38,135 nt of DNA from the NCBI GenBank assembly GCA_023409695.1, contig JAEYQZ010000028.1, positions 1 to 38,135 of the forward strand. The letters run 5' to 3'. Source of the DNA: Methanobacteriota archaeon. GTDB lineage: Archaea; Methanobacteriota; Methanobacteria; Methanobacteriales; Methanobacteriaceae. This document shows positions 24,465 to 33,871 of the stretch, in pieces; within the stretch, counting starts at the first letter, position 1, and each line of letters opens with the position of its first letter. The notes under the pieces are model-generated. The model searched no databases and was not told the origin of the DNA. It was given only the letters and a program-made list of their open reading frames with translations. The position numbers were made by a program, and so were the translations under genes.

Positions 24465-25745
24465 ATGGATGCTAAGTACGTTAACGTTCTTTTAATAGAG
24501 GATAATCTTACAGACACAGCTTTAATACGAGAAATGTTAAAGGAAGTACGAAAACCTATATTTAAGTTACACAATACTCGTTGCCTTGAAGATGGATTAA
24601 ATCATATAGAAGAAAAGGGGACAGATGTACTCTTACTGGATTTAAACTTGCCGGATAGTTTTGGCTTTGATACGTTTCTGAAAGCTAAAGAAAGGGCACC
24701 CCAGATTCCTATCGTTATATTGAGTGCATTTGATGATGAAGACATTGCGATTAATGCAGTTAAAGGTGAGGCACAGGATTATTTAATTAAAGGAAAAGTT
24801 GACAGCAGCCTTCTTGCACGATCTATATCATATGCTATTGAACGCAAAGTAATTGAAGGCGAATTAATAAGGCACCGAGATCATCTTGAGGAAATGGTTC
24901 AAGAAAGAACTATTGAACTTCAAGCTGCAAACGAGCGGCTTCAAAACGAGATAGAAGAACGTAAAAGGGCTGAAGAAGAGATTAAAACATCACTTGAGGA
25001 AAAAAATATACTCCTTGAAGAGATACATAATCGAGTTGAAAATAATTTACAGACAATCTCAAATCTTATGGGGCTTGAATATACTCAACTCAATGATAAA
25101 GAACCTATTGAGATTTATCAAGAAAGCCAAAACCGTGTTAAAGCGATAGCTTTAATTCATGAGACTCTTTCCAGATCTGAAGACTTTGCAATAATTGACT
25201 TTGGTAGATATGCTCATGATTTAATTAATCACCTGTTTAAGTCATATGCCGTTGATAAAAATATAGATGCAAATATAAAGATGGATGGGATTCTGCTGGA
25301 TATAGACACTGCTGTTCCATGTGGCTTAATTTTAAATGAACTTGTCACCAATTCTATTAAACATGCTTTCCCATCATCATATCATGAATGCCATGAACTC
25401 TTAAAAGATGCGTTTACACGACCATCAGATGAAAATCAAAAGTTTATAAATGATCAAGTTAGATATGGTGCAATAGGTGGCCTTAAATTTGCAAAAGACT
25501 CTATTAAAGATCAAAATGAGTTGATTGGAGAAATAAACATTACATTTACATTGGATGATGGTAATTTCATTCTAAAAGTTAGTGATAATGGAATCGGTTT
25601 ACCTGATGATGTTGATTTCAGATATGCGGAAACTACGGGGATGCAACTGGTAAATACACTTGTAAGACAGCTTGATGGTCTCATTGATCTTGAAATAGAT
25701 AGCGGTTGCAAATTTAAAATTACCTTTAGGGAATTCAGCGTATAA
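24465..25745 (+). CDS. Receiver domain-histidine kinase (HisKA_2) hybrid protein
   Basis: A soluble 426-residue signalling protein. The N-terminal receiver domain has Asp13, phospho-acceptor Asp59, Ser87 and Lys109. A coiled coil (about 130-180) leads to a HisKA_2 box, EEIHNRVENNLQ, with His188, and an HATPase domain with N-box NELVTNSIKH (291-300) and DNGIGLP (374-380). Between these two ATPase motifs lie about 50 extra residues (304-354) that standard members lack. Receiver-first order suggests phosphotransfer from another kinase. No partner is adjacent. ATG 24465 follows AGGATGATAAG. Confidence 0.9.
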   Translation: MDAKYVNVLLIEDNLTDTALIREMLKEVRKPIFKLHNTRCLEDGLNHIEEKGTDVLLLDLNLPDSFGFDTFLKAKERAPQIPIVILSAFDDEDIAINAVKGEAQDYLIKGKVDSSLLARSISYAIERKVIEGELIRHRDHLEEMVQERTIELQAANERLQNEIEERKRAEEEIKTSLEEKNILLEEIHNRVENNLQTISNLMGLEYTQLNDKEPIEIYQESQNRVKAIALIHETLSRSEDFAIIDFGRYAHDLINHLFKSYAVDKNIDANIKMDGILLDIDTAVPCGLILNELVTNSIKHAFPSSYHECHELLKDAFTRPSDENQKFINDQVRYGAIGGLKFAKDSIKDQNELIGEINITFTLDDGNFILKVSDNGIGLPDDVDFRYAETTGMQLVNTLVRQLDGLIDLEIDSGCKFKITFREFSV

Positions 25746-25764
25746 ATAAATTTTAAAAAATTCA

Positions 25765-26382
25765 TTATTGATTTTCAACGTATTTTAAAATGTTTTGCAT
25801 TGCTTTTTTATGATCTAAGCTTCCTACACGGTTTACAGTCCTTGACATTTCATGAATTCTTTCTAAATATTCTTTTGCAGTATTTTCGTCTACTATTTTA
25901 ATCCTTGTTGAATAAACAAGTGATTCTATTATGGCAAAAATAGCCCTGTTTAACGGTTCAACGCCCTCTTTTTTAATTACAATTTTATCTACATTCGCTT
26001 TTATAATGGTCATCTTAGATTTACTGATATTATCTTCTTTTTCAATTTCTTTAATGCTGGTTACACTTGCAGTAAAAAAGGCATCTGTATTTTTAATGTA
26101 AAAATCGTCACCATATTTTTTAAAATAATCAGAAGAAATATCTCCTATAGTACATCCAACAAAAACTAGAGGATCTTTTAATAGATTTACGACAAATTTA
26201 GAATTAGCTTTTATATTTTCAAGAGTATGGGTCCCCTCAAAAAGATTCAACACGATTTCATTTTTATTTTTGCAGATAACTCCTATGGGGGCTGCATTTG
26301 GCGTTTCTTTCCCATTTTGAGTGGTTATAATTGTTTCATAGAGTAATCCCTTTTTCATTCCAAGAGATTCAAGATCTTGCAT
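25765..26382 (-). CDS. DUF447 family protein (flavin-reductase-like split barrel)
   Basis: A 205-residue protein matching the archaeal DUF447 family, which adopts an FMN-binding split-barrel fold. Visible features are YETIITTQNGKETPNAAPIGV at the start (FMN/strand region), the NLFEGTHTLENI segment and a helical C-terminal half rich in charged residues. Function is not established; an FMN-dependent reductase is plausible. ATG 26382 has GGTGAAT upstream. It is convergent with the kinase gene, with 19 bp between the stops. Confidence 0.75.
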   Translation of the reverse strand: MQDLESLGMKKGLLYETIITTQNGKETPNAAPIGVICKNKNEIVLNLFEGTHTLENIKANSKFVVNLLKDPLVFVGCTIGDISSDYFKKYGDDFYIKNTDAFFTASVTSIKEIEKEDNISKSKMTIIKANVDKIVIKKEGVEPLNRAIFAIIESLVYSTRIKIVDENTAKEYLERIHEMSRTVNRVGSLDHKKAMQNILKYVENQ

Positions 26383-26623
26383 ACATTCACCTGCTAATTT
26401 AGTTAAACTTATGTCATTTGATTTCTTTAGTACTGTTAATAAATTATGTGGTGAAGAATCTATTTTTAAGTTAGACTGGTTATAACTGATTATTTAAATT
26501 TAATATTATAAAAACAGGATTTAAATTAAAAAGTAGCATGTTTAATAAATTAATCGTATATTAAATCTAAAATAAACTATTTTATTTAATTAAATAAATA
26601 GAAAAGAGGTAAATTGTCTTAAT

Positions 26624-26776
26624 TTATCCGTATCTGTCTCTGCCTTTTAAAAAGATATACACGATAAAGGCTATGACAAGTATAATGATTATTGGTAGCA
26701 AGAACCATAGTATCTTGAGTAAAATTACTGCAACTATAATAGCTATTATTATATATATAATATCTCTAAACTCCAT
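26624..26776 (-). CDS. Small membrane protein
   Basis: A 50-residue protein read from ATG 26776, preceded by TTAGGATAT. After a short MEFRD start it is nearly all hydrophobic (IIYIIIAIIVAVILLKILWFLLPIIIILVIAFIVYIF, given here as residues about 6-43), enough for two short or one long membrane span, and ends KGRDRYG. The 96-residue reading overlaps guaAA and is not favoured. I recognise no family; small hydrophobic proteins of this kind are common in methanogens. Confidence 0.6.
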   Translation of the reverse strand: MEFRDIIYIIIAIIVAVILLKILWFLLPIIIILVIAFIVYIFLKGRDRYG

Positions 26777-26812
26777 ATATCCTAATTGTATTTTAATATA
26801 TTTATACATTTT

Positions 26813-26824
26813 CATGTTTACATG
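26813..26824. promoter_or_regulatory. Short palindrome between divergent genes
   Basis: CATGT-TT-ACATG lies midway between the small membrane gene and guaAA, close to both starts. It could be an operator, but at 12 bp it may also be chance. Confidence 0.25.
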
Positions 26825-26863
26825 ACTTAATTTACTAATAAAACAATATTTGGGAGATATATA

Positions 26864-27433
26864 ATGAAAATACTTGTTATAAATAATCATGGACAATACA
26901 ATCACAGAATTCATAGAACATTACATTATTTAAAGATTCCTTCAGAATTAATTCCAAATTCAACGTCTATTGATGAAATAAATGAAAAAGAACCTGTAGG
27001 CCTTATATTAGGAGGGGGACCCTCTATAGAAAGAGCTGGAAATTGCTTTGACTATGTTAAAGAATTGGATTACCCTATTTTGGGGATTTGTCTTGGCCAC
27101 CAGATCATAGCAAAAGCTTATGGTGGAGAAGTAGGATCTGCAGGAATGGAAAGCTATGCAAAAATTGAAATAACCATAAAAGAAGAGAATGATATCTTTA
27201 AGGGACTTGGAAATACCATGAAAGTCTGGACATCCCACAAAGATGAGGTTACAACATTACCTGAAGGTTTTAAACTGCTTGCAACCTCCCCAATTTGCGA
27301 AATTGAAGCAATGAAGCATGAAACTAAACCGTTATATGGTATACAATTCCACCCGGAGGTTCATCATACTGAAAACGGGCCTAAACTACTGGAAAATTTC
27401 TATGAATTTTGTAAGAATTACTCCGGTCAATAA
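26864..27433 (+). CDS. guaAA: GMP synthetase, glutamine amidotransferase subunit
   Basis: Class I glutaminase that supplies ammonia for XMP amination. The 189-residue protein has GICLGHQ with nucleophile Cys76, and QFHPEVHHTE with His163 and Glu165, completing the triad. Archaea split GMP synthetase into this subunit and a PP-ATPase subunit, which here lies at 33872-34798. The GGGAGATATATA site fixes ATG 26864. The usual close neighbour is displaced by about 6.4 kb of unrelated genes. Confidence 0.94.
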   Translation: MKILVINNHGQYNHRIHRTLHYLKIPSELIPNSTSIDEINEKEPVGLILGGGPSIERAGNCFDYVKELDYPILGICLGHQIIAKAYGGEVGSAGMESYAKIEITIKEENDIFKGLGNTMKVWTSHKDEVTTLPEGFKLLATSPICEIEAMKHETKPLYGIQFHPEVHHTENGPKLLENFYEFCKNYSGQ

Positions 27434-27478
27434 AAATAAGTTAATTAATTTTTAGATTTTAAAAATAAAATTAGAAAA

Positions 27479-27500
27479 TTAGTGCCATTTAAGGCGCTAA
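27479..27500 (+). terminator. guaAA terminator candidate
   Basis: TTAGTGCC and GGCGCTAA pair around ATTTAA with one G-U pair on plus (an A-C mismatch on minus). It lies between convergent guaAA and the FAD oxidoreductase gene, followed by TACTTACTTTTC. Confidence 0.45.
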
Positions 27501-27504
27501 ATAC

Positions 27505-29115
27505 TTACTTTTCTTCATGATACTCTTCTTCGGTATTTATACACCAGAGATTATCCTTGGAAGTGACTCCTTTTATAATATTATCAACTGCAGTCATTGC
27601 GGTAAGCATAGAGTGGTCCATATTGTTATATCTATGCATTCCATTCCTTCCAATTAAAAATAGGTTCTCAAACTTATTTGTGAAGTCCTTAACGGTGTCA
27701 AACTGGTCATAAGTTCCAAAGTAGGCCGGATAAGTTTTTTGAACTCGTATTACTACGTTGTCAAGTACATCTTTTTTATCAATGATATCAATTTTCGCGA
27801 GTTCATCTATGGCAAATTTTGAGAAATCCTCATCACTCATGGTCCAGTATTCATCTCCTTCATCACAGAAGTATTCAAGACCAATCCATGTTTTAGAATC
27901 ATCATTTACCAGATATGGACTCCAGTTATTGAATATTTGAAGCCTACCAATTTTAACGTCACGTTCCTGTATATAAATCCAGTTATCAGGGACAACGTTG
28001 TTGATGGTCCTTTGGTTAGTTTCATTTTTTATTTTAAGTTCATTTAGAAGTAATCCTACTGTAATAAAGTCACGGTATATCAATCCGTTTGCAACATCTT
28101 GAACATTTTGAGGTACATTTTCTGTAGCACTAATTAAATCTTTAACTGGCATTGTTGAGAAGAAATAATCTCCTTCTACTGATTTTATTTCACCGGTTTT
28201 AGCATCTTTAATTTTAATTTGCTTTACTCCATTACCATCATGTTCAATTTCAACAGCTTCCTGATTGAAGTGTATTTCGCCGCCGTTTTCAGTGATAATT
28301 CTTGCTACTTCTTCCCATATTTGTCCGGGTCCATATTTAGGGTACATAAATTGCCCTATCAAGCTTGTTTCTACGTTTTTCTGCTCTATGGAATCGTTTT
28401 TTGAAAATCCGCTTTTTAATGCATGGGTGATAACTTTAGTTATGGATAACCCTTTTACCCTTTGGGCTCCAAAATCAGGTGCAATCTCACTGCAGGAAAC
28501 TCCCCATAGTTTTATATTGTAATCATCAAAAAAAGTGCCGTAAAGTTCTTTACCAAACCTGTTGATATAAAAGTCTTCAAGAGTATTTTCTTCTTTAATG
28601 GGAGATATGACAGTTTTAGCATAACTTAAGCCTATTTTAGTCATTCTTAAGGCGCCTAAATTTTTAATGGTATTAGAATTTAATTTAATAGGATAATCAA
28701 AAAATTTTCTAAGGAAATAAATCCTTGAGAGGCGCCCTCGGTTAAGCATTAATTTATCTTCTTTTTCAGGATCCGGTGCTGCAATTTTTTTAGCTTCTTC
28801 TTGCCCTATTTCTCTTCTTAAGCAGTCTTTATGTAATGGAACTTCTCTTCCAAGGGCTAAATCGTCCTTTGCAGGCGCCCCTTGTAGAGGCATGATATTC
28901 TGCCACCATTTCATGACCCGATCATTTTTTGAGAAAAATCTGTGACCGCCTATGTCTATATGATTGCCCTTATATTCAACGGTTTTTGAGATTCCTCCAA
29001 TATCTTCGCTTTTTTCATAGATAATTGGTTTGATATCAGTTTTATCGAGTAATTCATAAGCTGCAGTTAATCCTGCAGGTCCTGCTCCTATTATAATCGC
29101 TGTTTTTTGACTCAT
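27505..29115 (-). CDS. FAD-dependent amine-oxidase/UDP-galactopyranose-mutase-like protein
   Basis: A 536-residue flavoprotein with IIIGAGPAGLTAAYELL (about 6-22), an Rossmann-linked YEKSEDIGG and the GGHRFFSK segment (about 57-64), then NNMDHSMLTAM near the C-terminus. The pattern is that of NAD(P)/FAD-dependent oxidoreductases annotated as protoporphyrinogen-oxidase-like or UDP-galactopyranose-mutase-like. The latter reshape sugar nucleotides for surface glycans. Neighbouring GtrA and DUF2142 genes on the same strand favour an envelope role. AAGGAGTACCGAT precedes ATG 29115. Substrate unknown. Confidence 0.75.
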   Translation of the reverse strand: MSQKTAIIIGAGPAGLTAAYELLDKTDIKPIIYEKSEDIGGISKTVEYKGNHIDIGGHRFFSKNDRVMKWWQNIMPLQGAPAKDDLALGREVPLHKDCLRREIGQEEAKKIAAPDPEKEDKLMLNRGRLSRIYFLRKFFDYPIKLNSNTIKNLGALRMTKIGLSYAKTVISPIKEENTLEDFYINRFGKELYGTFFDDYNIKLWGVSCSEIAPDFGAQRVKGLSITKVITHALKSGFSKNDSIEQKNVETSLIGQFMYPKYGPGQIWEEVARIITENGGEIHFNQEAVEIEHDGNGVKQIKIKDAKTGEIKSVEGDYFFSTMPVKDLISATENVPQNVQDVANGLIYRDFITVGLLLNELKIKNETNQRTINNVVPDNWIYIQERDVKIGRLQIFNNWSPYLVNDDSKTWIGLEYFCDEGDEYWTMSDEDFSKFAIDELAKIDIIDKKDVLDNVVIRVQKTYPAYFGTYDQFDTVKDFTNKFENLFLIGRNGMHRYNNMDHSMLTAMTAVDNIIKGVTSKDNLWCINTEEEYHEEK

Positions 29116-29178
29116 ATCGGTACTCCTTGCCTAAACGCTTGTTATTAGATTATTATCGATGTTTTTACTAAGCATCGC

Positions 29179-29427
29179 TTTTAGTATATTAACTATTTTT
29201 TTATAATTGCAATTTTTGACTAATATTACTTGTGTATCTTTTATAAATAATGTTGATTTGCAAAAACTTTTAGTATATTAATTGTAGTTTTTAATTGATA
29301 AGGATTAGTGTATCCTTATAAATAAGGTTAATTCATTGCAGAAATTTTTAGTATATTAATTGTAGTTTTTAATTGATAAGGATAAGGTGTATCCTTATTT
29401 AAATAATGCTAATTTCCTTGCAAAAAA
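29179..29427. repeat. Tandem repeats running into the 3' end of gtrA
   Basis: Three copies begin TTTTAGTATATTAA at 29179, 29268 and 29346, with spacings of 89 and 78 bp. The last runs to about 29427 and includes the final codons of gtrA, so the other two look like duplicated gtrA ends. Copies two and three each contain a perfect hairpin, ATAAGGAT ... ATCCTTAT. The oldest copy is degraded. They fill the gtrA-oxidoreductase gap. Confidence 0.8.
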
Positions 29428-29871
29428 GTTCCAGAATAATACTAAAGCAGCTGTGACAACATTTGCCACATAAAAGCCTATATTATGACTTGAATTGTAT
29501 AAATGAACATTGTAGAAAATTTGATAAAAACCCACGAAATCTACAAAGAACCACATAAATATTTCAGTTAAGATCATTCCTATAACGCCAATAACTGCAA
29601 AAATCATGAATTCTGACCACATATTGTCAAGTGTATGTTTGTTAAAGACCCAGTTGATACTCAAAGCATAGTTAGCTATTAATCCTAAAATAAATGCCAT
29701 TGGCGTAGCAATAAGATAATTAATATTGATGTTTGTAAATATCATAAATGCTGCAAATTGCACTAAAAATGCAGCTCCCCCAACGAACATGTAACGGAAG
29801 AACTGAATATGTGTTCTATCGGTCTGATTTTTTAGTAATTTGTCTATAATAGTATCTTCTATATCTGTCAT
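29395..29871 (-). CDS. GtrA-family membrane protein
   Basis: A 158-residue protein with four membrane segments in the GtrA layout: FRYMFVGGAAFLVQFAAF, the NYLIATPMAFILGLIANY pair with the conserved N-Y-x-L-S-x-x-W-V-F motif (NYALSINWVF), a third helix and a C-terminal one ending NFFARKLALFK. GtrA proteins are thought to help move undecaprenyl- or dolichyl-linked sugars across the membrane. GGAGATATTAA precedes ATG 29871. Its last codons lie in the third copy of the tandem repeat. Confidence 0.88.
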   Translation of the reverse strand: MTDIEDTIIDKLLKNQTDRTHIQFFRYMFVGGAAFLVQFAAFMIFTNININYLIATPMAFILGLIANYALSINWVFNKHTLDNMWSEFMIFAVIGVIGMILTEIFMWFFVDFVGFYQIFYNVHLYNSSHNIGFYVANVVTAALVLFWNFFARKLALFK

Positions 29872-30194
29872 TTAATATCTCCATCTAAAATAAGTAAGAT
29901 AATTATAAGTATGTATTATATTATTCTAAATTTTATTCTGTATAAATCTTTGCTATTTAGTTCCATTTGTCCTGCATATAAAATATTCATTTTAACATTC
30001 GTTATATTTTTCTATTTTTTATAAGAGCGCTTTATTTATTGATTTTTGTGAATAATAATTACTTATAATAAATACTCAACTGGCAGATTATTGGAGTATA
30101 TGAAATCAGGTTATTTATTAAAAATTAGAATATTTGAGGAATGATATTTTTAATTAAAACAAAATTTAAGCTTTAGTAGGTTAACTAATTATAT
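29872..30194. other. Noncoding gap between DUF2142 gene and gtrA
   Basis: About 320 bp of AT-rich DNA. The only possible coding signal is a 14-codon reading on plus from ATG 30100, with TTGGAGTAT before it; its base use does not distinguish it from noise. Otherwise I see only the gtrA upstream region. Confidence 0.35.
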
Positions 30195-31625
30195 TTAGAT
30201 GTAATAATCAAATATAAATATCGAAAGTGTAATTGACAGGAAAATAACAACATATGCAATTAAAATTAAATTCAAGTTATCACGAATAATTTTAACAACT
30301 GATTTATCTTTAATAACCAGTTTACTGTCTATTTTTTCATAATAATTATCAAAATCTCTTATTTTATATAGCAATAGGAAGAGAAGTGGGAATATGGGAA
30401 TGAAATATCTTCCTTGAATTCCATCTATGACATTCTGTCCAACAGGAGTCCATGTGATATACACAAGGGCACAGGCAGTAATGGCGTTAAGGATGAAAGT
30501 CGCTGCCGAGATTAATTTTTGGTTTCTTGTTATATTTATCCTACCTTTATCCAGTAAAGCTACAGGAATTATTGTAATTAAATAAAAACCTAACCACCAT
30601 GTAGGTAATGGGATATCCAGCCAGAAATTACCTACAAATAAAAATTGATAGGATAAGCCGCGGCTAATAAATGTATTTATCAGTAAGTATGGGAATCTCA
30701 AAGGATCTCCTAGAAGGTAGGCGATTTGGCCCGAAATAGATACTTGTGGTATAATAGGGGCATAAAGCCCGTTAACAATAAGATTCCAGATACCTACAGC
30801 TGCGACTACGATTAAAAATAAAGATCCTGTTACTAAAATCCTGTTTTTCCTGCTTCCAAATTTTCGTGCAGGAATAAGGAAGATCAAAAATAACAGTAGA
30901 ACATAATTACTTTTTGCAAGTCCAACCAGCAGGAGAAGTATACCTAAAATATAAACTTCTTTGATACCTATTTTCTTTTTATTATCATCGAATGCATATT
31001 TAAATAAAATTGCAATGATTAAAAAGGATATTCCCAGCAAAAAGCTGTCTGCGGAAAGTGACGCTGCTTCAAAAATCGTCATTGGAAGCAGTGCTAACAT
31101 AAAGAAAACCCATTTGTGGATAGGAGTTATTTTAATTGCTAAATATGTAAGAAAGACCCATACCAGCATGTTTGCTAATCTTCCAATGTACAGAAGTACC
31201 AAAGGGGCCAAATTAAACAGTTTACCCAGGTCTATGGCAAATGCAGATACCAAATATGGCACGGGAGAATAAGTAATTACTGCAATTCGGGAGATGTCTT
31301 CGAAGACCATGTTTTTGCTGTTAAACGGTGTGTGCAGAAGCGGTGTCAAATTTGTTTTGTTGTCTCTGTTTTGAAGAAAGGTGTACCATTCTTGATTAAC
31401 TGTATCTGATGTAACTTTCACGCTTTCGGGAACGTAAACTCCTGAGAGGTTGCCTAATTTTTCGGGTACTATGTGTCCTTCGCTTACATATAGTGACCTG
31501 TAGAAGTGTTCATATTCATCGGGAACTTGAAAAGCAGGAGTTGCAAGAAGGAAGCCTAACCCGTAGATTAATCCTATAATAAGAAATGCCGTTTGAGGGT
31601 TGATATCTCTGAAATTATTCATCAT
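30195..31625 (-). CDS. DUF2142 multi-pass membrane protein
   Basis: A 476-residue integral membrane protein with about ten to twelve hydrophobic segments. The first loop carries FQVPDEYEHFYRSLYVSEGHIVPEK, the DUF2142 signature (P-D-E-x-x-H-x-x-R), similar in position to the acidic first loop of GT-C glycosyltransferases. A role in sugar or lipid-linked glycan transfer is therefore likely but unproven. ATG 31625 is preferred to GTG 31631; neither has a strong ribosome binding site. It belongs to the envelope block with gtrA and the anchored small protein. Confidence 0.8.
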   Translation of the reverse strand: MMNNFRDINPQTAFLIIGLIYGLGFLLATPAFQVPDEYEHFYRSLYVSEGHIVPEKLGNLSGVYVPESVKVTSDTVNQEWYTFLQNRDNKTNLTPLLHTPFNSKNMVFEDISRIAVITYSPVPYLVSAFAIDLGKLFNLAPLVLLYIGRLANMLVWVFLTYLAIKITPIHKWVFFMLALLPMTIFEAASLSADSFLLGISFLIIAILFKYAFDDNKKKIGIKEVYILGILLLLVGLAKSNYVLLLFLIFLIPARKFGSRKNRILVTGSLFLIVVAAVGIWNLIVNGLYAPIIPQVSISGQIAYLLGDPLRFPYLLINTFISRGLSYQFLFVGNFWLDIPLPTWWLGFYLITIIPVALLDKGRINITRNQKLISAATFILNAITACALVYITWTPVGQNVIDGIQGRYFIPIFPLLFLLLYKIRDFDNYYEKIDSKLVIKDKSVVKIIRDNLNLILIAYVVIFLSITLSIFIFDYYI

Positions 31626-31752
31626 TGACACAGACTCGGAATTATTTTTTATTTAGATATGGAATTATCAAAAAATCGAGATTGATATATTTCCATGTTA
31701 ACCAATAAAAAGTTATTCTATTAACTCTCTAAAATATTTTTAGTGATACTGA

Positions 31753-32277
31753 TTAGGAACTGGAATTCATGAATTTAAATTTTTCAGGGTTTGCAGAGAT
31801 AATTTTATTTTCATTACTTTTATAAACTGAGATATCTTCTTTTAATTGATTTATGTGAGGATATAGATCAACAGGATTAACTTTTTCCTGCCCCTGATTT
31901 AGATCATTGTTTTTCTCTTGATTTAGATATATTTCAAAATCCAGTAATTTGGATGTAGTTTGTAACATAAGGATATCATTATTGATATAATCTTTATAAA
32001 TACTATTTGTATGGGCTAACGCGTTATTGTCTGCCTCTAGGGCTTTTAATATTTCATTTGAGCTCTTTTGGAGCATTATAACTGCGTTTGCATAATCATT
32101 TTTGTTCTCATAAACGCTTGCCTGCGCTGAATAATTATTAGCAGCTGTTTTATGAGTTAAGGATGTTTGTAAATATTCCTGAGTTTTTGAAAGGTTGTAC
32201 TGTTCATATCCGTAGTACCCACCTAATCCTATTACAATGATTAGTATAACAGTTAAAATTTTATATTTTTGGTTCAA
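31753..32277 (-). CDS. Anchored hypothetical protein
   Basis: A 174-residue protein not recognised. One N-terminal membrane segment (ILTVILIIVIGLGGYYGYEQY, about 7-26) is followed by a helical, Gln/Asn/Lys-rich exterior or lumenal part with a TPR-like YENKNDYANAVIMLQKS stretch and heptad-like spacing. It has no cysteines. TTG 32277 is the start, with GAGGGATTT just before it. The downstream DUF2142 gene, 121 bp away on the same strand, suggests a shared surface role. Confidence 0.6.
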   Translation of the reverse strand: MNQKYKILTVILIIVIGLGGYYGYEQYNLSKTQEYLQTSLTHKTAANNYSAQASVYENKNDYANAVIMLQKSSNEILKALEADNNALAHTNSIYKDYINNDILMLQTTSKLLDFEIYLNQEKNNDLNQGQEKVNPVDLYPHINQLKEDISVYKSNENKIISANPEKFKFMNSSS

Positions 32278-32626
32278 AAAATCCCTCTATCTCTATAAAA
32301 ATCCAGTGCAACACTTTGATTAGTTTTTATGGCAATAATTATTTATAACTATATTGGCCCAGTTGTTATTAATATCAAAAACTAAAGAATTATAAAGAGC
32401 AATTATTTGAGAATATGCAGATTATAAAAATTTCAATCGTTAACTATATTTTAAAAACATGTTTAATATTAAGTTCAATAAATCAAAAAATTTAAACAAT
32501 ATTTTAAGATATTATTCGGGTTAATATGATTTAATTAAATTTCGACAAGAAGATAGTTTATAATATAAATTGAAACATATTGTCTATCTTCCAATATTTG
32601 AATTACAAATAATGCAGGTGTTATTT
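32278..32626. other. Divergent noncoding region
   Basis: About 350 bp between the anchored protein (minus) and the TPR gene (plus). It is strongly AT-rich and should hold both promoters. I see no clear TATA/BRE pair, repeat or RNA gene. Confidence 0.35.
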
Positions 32627-33598
32627 ATGAGTTCATCTAATGATAATAAAAAAGAATCGTTAATTAAGCTGGCTACAAATATTATGGGCCATAACCAATC
32701 TTTAGAAAGCTTTAATAAAGGTTTAGAACTTGTTGATGAAGCATTAGAATTGGATCCAGATTATGCTTTAGCATGGAATCTTAAAGGCAATGTGCTTATA
32801 GGGATGGCCGATCTTGAAGAGGGAATTAAATGTTTAGATAAGGCTATAGAATTAGACCCTAAATTAGCAGCTCCTTGGTACAGTAAAGCACTGGTTTATC
32901 AAAAGTTAGGTAACTATGAAGAAGCAATTGATTACTATGATAAATCTCTGGATTTAGGCTTTAAAAACTTTGAAAATCGCTATGTAGATATACACTTTAG
33001 AAAAGGGCTAATTTTAAACCAGATTGGGAGATATGAGGATGCAGTTGAATCATTCGATAAAATCCTGAAAATAAATCCATATAGTTTTGACGCGTTAGTT
33101 AGCAAGAGTTTAGCTCTGGGATTCCTTAATAAATATGATGAAGAGTTAGACTGCTTAGAAAAAGTTTTAGAATTGGATCCTGAAAATCCTATGCTTTGGG
33201 CTAATAAAGGTGCGGTTTTTAATGAACTTGGAAAGTTTGATGAAGCTCTTAAATGCACAGATAAAGCCCTTGAAATTCTTGAAGATAAAGGATTAGGGGT
33301 GCAGAATAAAAATCAAAACAAACAGATCACATGGCATGTCCGAGGAAACAGTTTTCTGGGCCTTAAAAAGTACGATGAATCCGTAAAAAGTTTTGATAAA
33401 TCTTTGAGACTATATTCTGAAGGAGATATGCCTCAAGTGTATATAGATAGTTTAATTGGGAAAGGCAGTGCTCTTGAGGGTCTTAATAAATTTGAAGAAG
33501 CTTTGGAGTGTTACAATAAAGCACTGAAATTGAGTCCTGATTCCGTGGCTGCTAAAAAAGGAAAAGAGGATATTTCAGCGTATAAATCTGAAAAATAA
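32627..33598 (+). CDS. TPR-repeat protein
   Basis: About 323 residues made largely of tetratricopeptide repeats: AWNLKGNVLIGMADLEEGIKCLDKAIELDP-like units recur roughly every 34-40 residues, and I count about seven or eight. Two are spread by longer loops (near LEILEDKGLGVQNKNQNKQ). There is no signal peptide or membrane segment, so it is probably a soluble scaffold. ATG 32627 is favoured, with CAGGTGTTATTT before it; the TTG at 32570 would add 19 unusual hydrophobic residues. Partner unknown. Confidence 0.85.
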   Translation: MSSSNDNKKESLIKLATNIMGHNQSLESFNKGLELVDEALELDPDYALAWNLKGNVLIGMADLEEGIKCLDKAIELDPKLAAPWYSKALVYQKLGNYEEAIDYYDKSLDLGFKNFENRYVDIHFRKGLILNQIGRYEDAVESFDKILKINPYSFDALVSKSLALGFLNKYDEELDCLEKVLELDPENPMLWANKGAVFNELGKFDEALKCTDKALEILEDKGLGVQNKNQNKQITWHVRGNSFLGLKKYDESVKSFDKSLRLYSEGDMPQVYIDSLIGKGSALEGLNKFEEALECYNKALKLSPDSVAAKKGKEDISAYKSEK

Positions 33599-33871
33599 TA
33601 ATAAAATTTTTCTTATATTTCCTGTAATAGATAAAAATTATAAAGATTGATTGGGAATATTAATCTTTAAAGAGTTCAGGAAAGGAACATAGTAATGATA
33701 TTATGATTTATGTTTCCTGAATTAAGTTAAATGGCTTGAAATTATAAAATTTTTAGCCCAACGTTGTATTTGAAAATTTAAAATAATGTAATTGTATAAT
33801 TACGAAATATAACAGCACAAGATAATTTAATTGAATAAATGAAAATTTTAACAGTTTTTAGGTGAAAAAAA

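Noticed and set aside
26777..26914. N-terminal extension of the small membrane protein
   Set aside because: It would overlap guaAA on the other strand and lacks a ribosome binding site; ATG 26776 fits better.
30100..30144. 14-codon reading with a GGAG site on plus
   Set aside because: Too short and without conservation evidence; the strong site alone is not enough.
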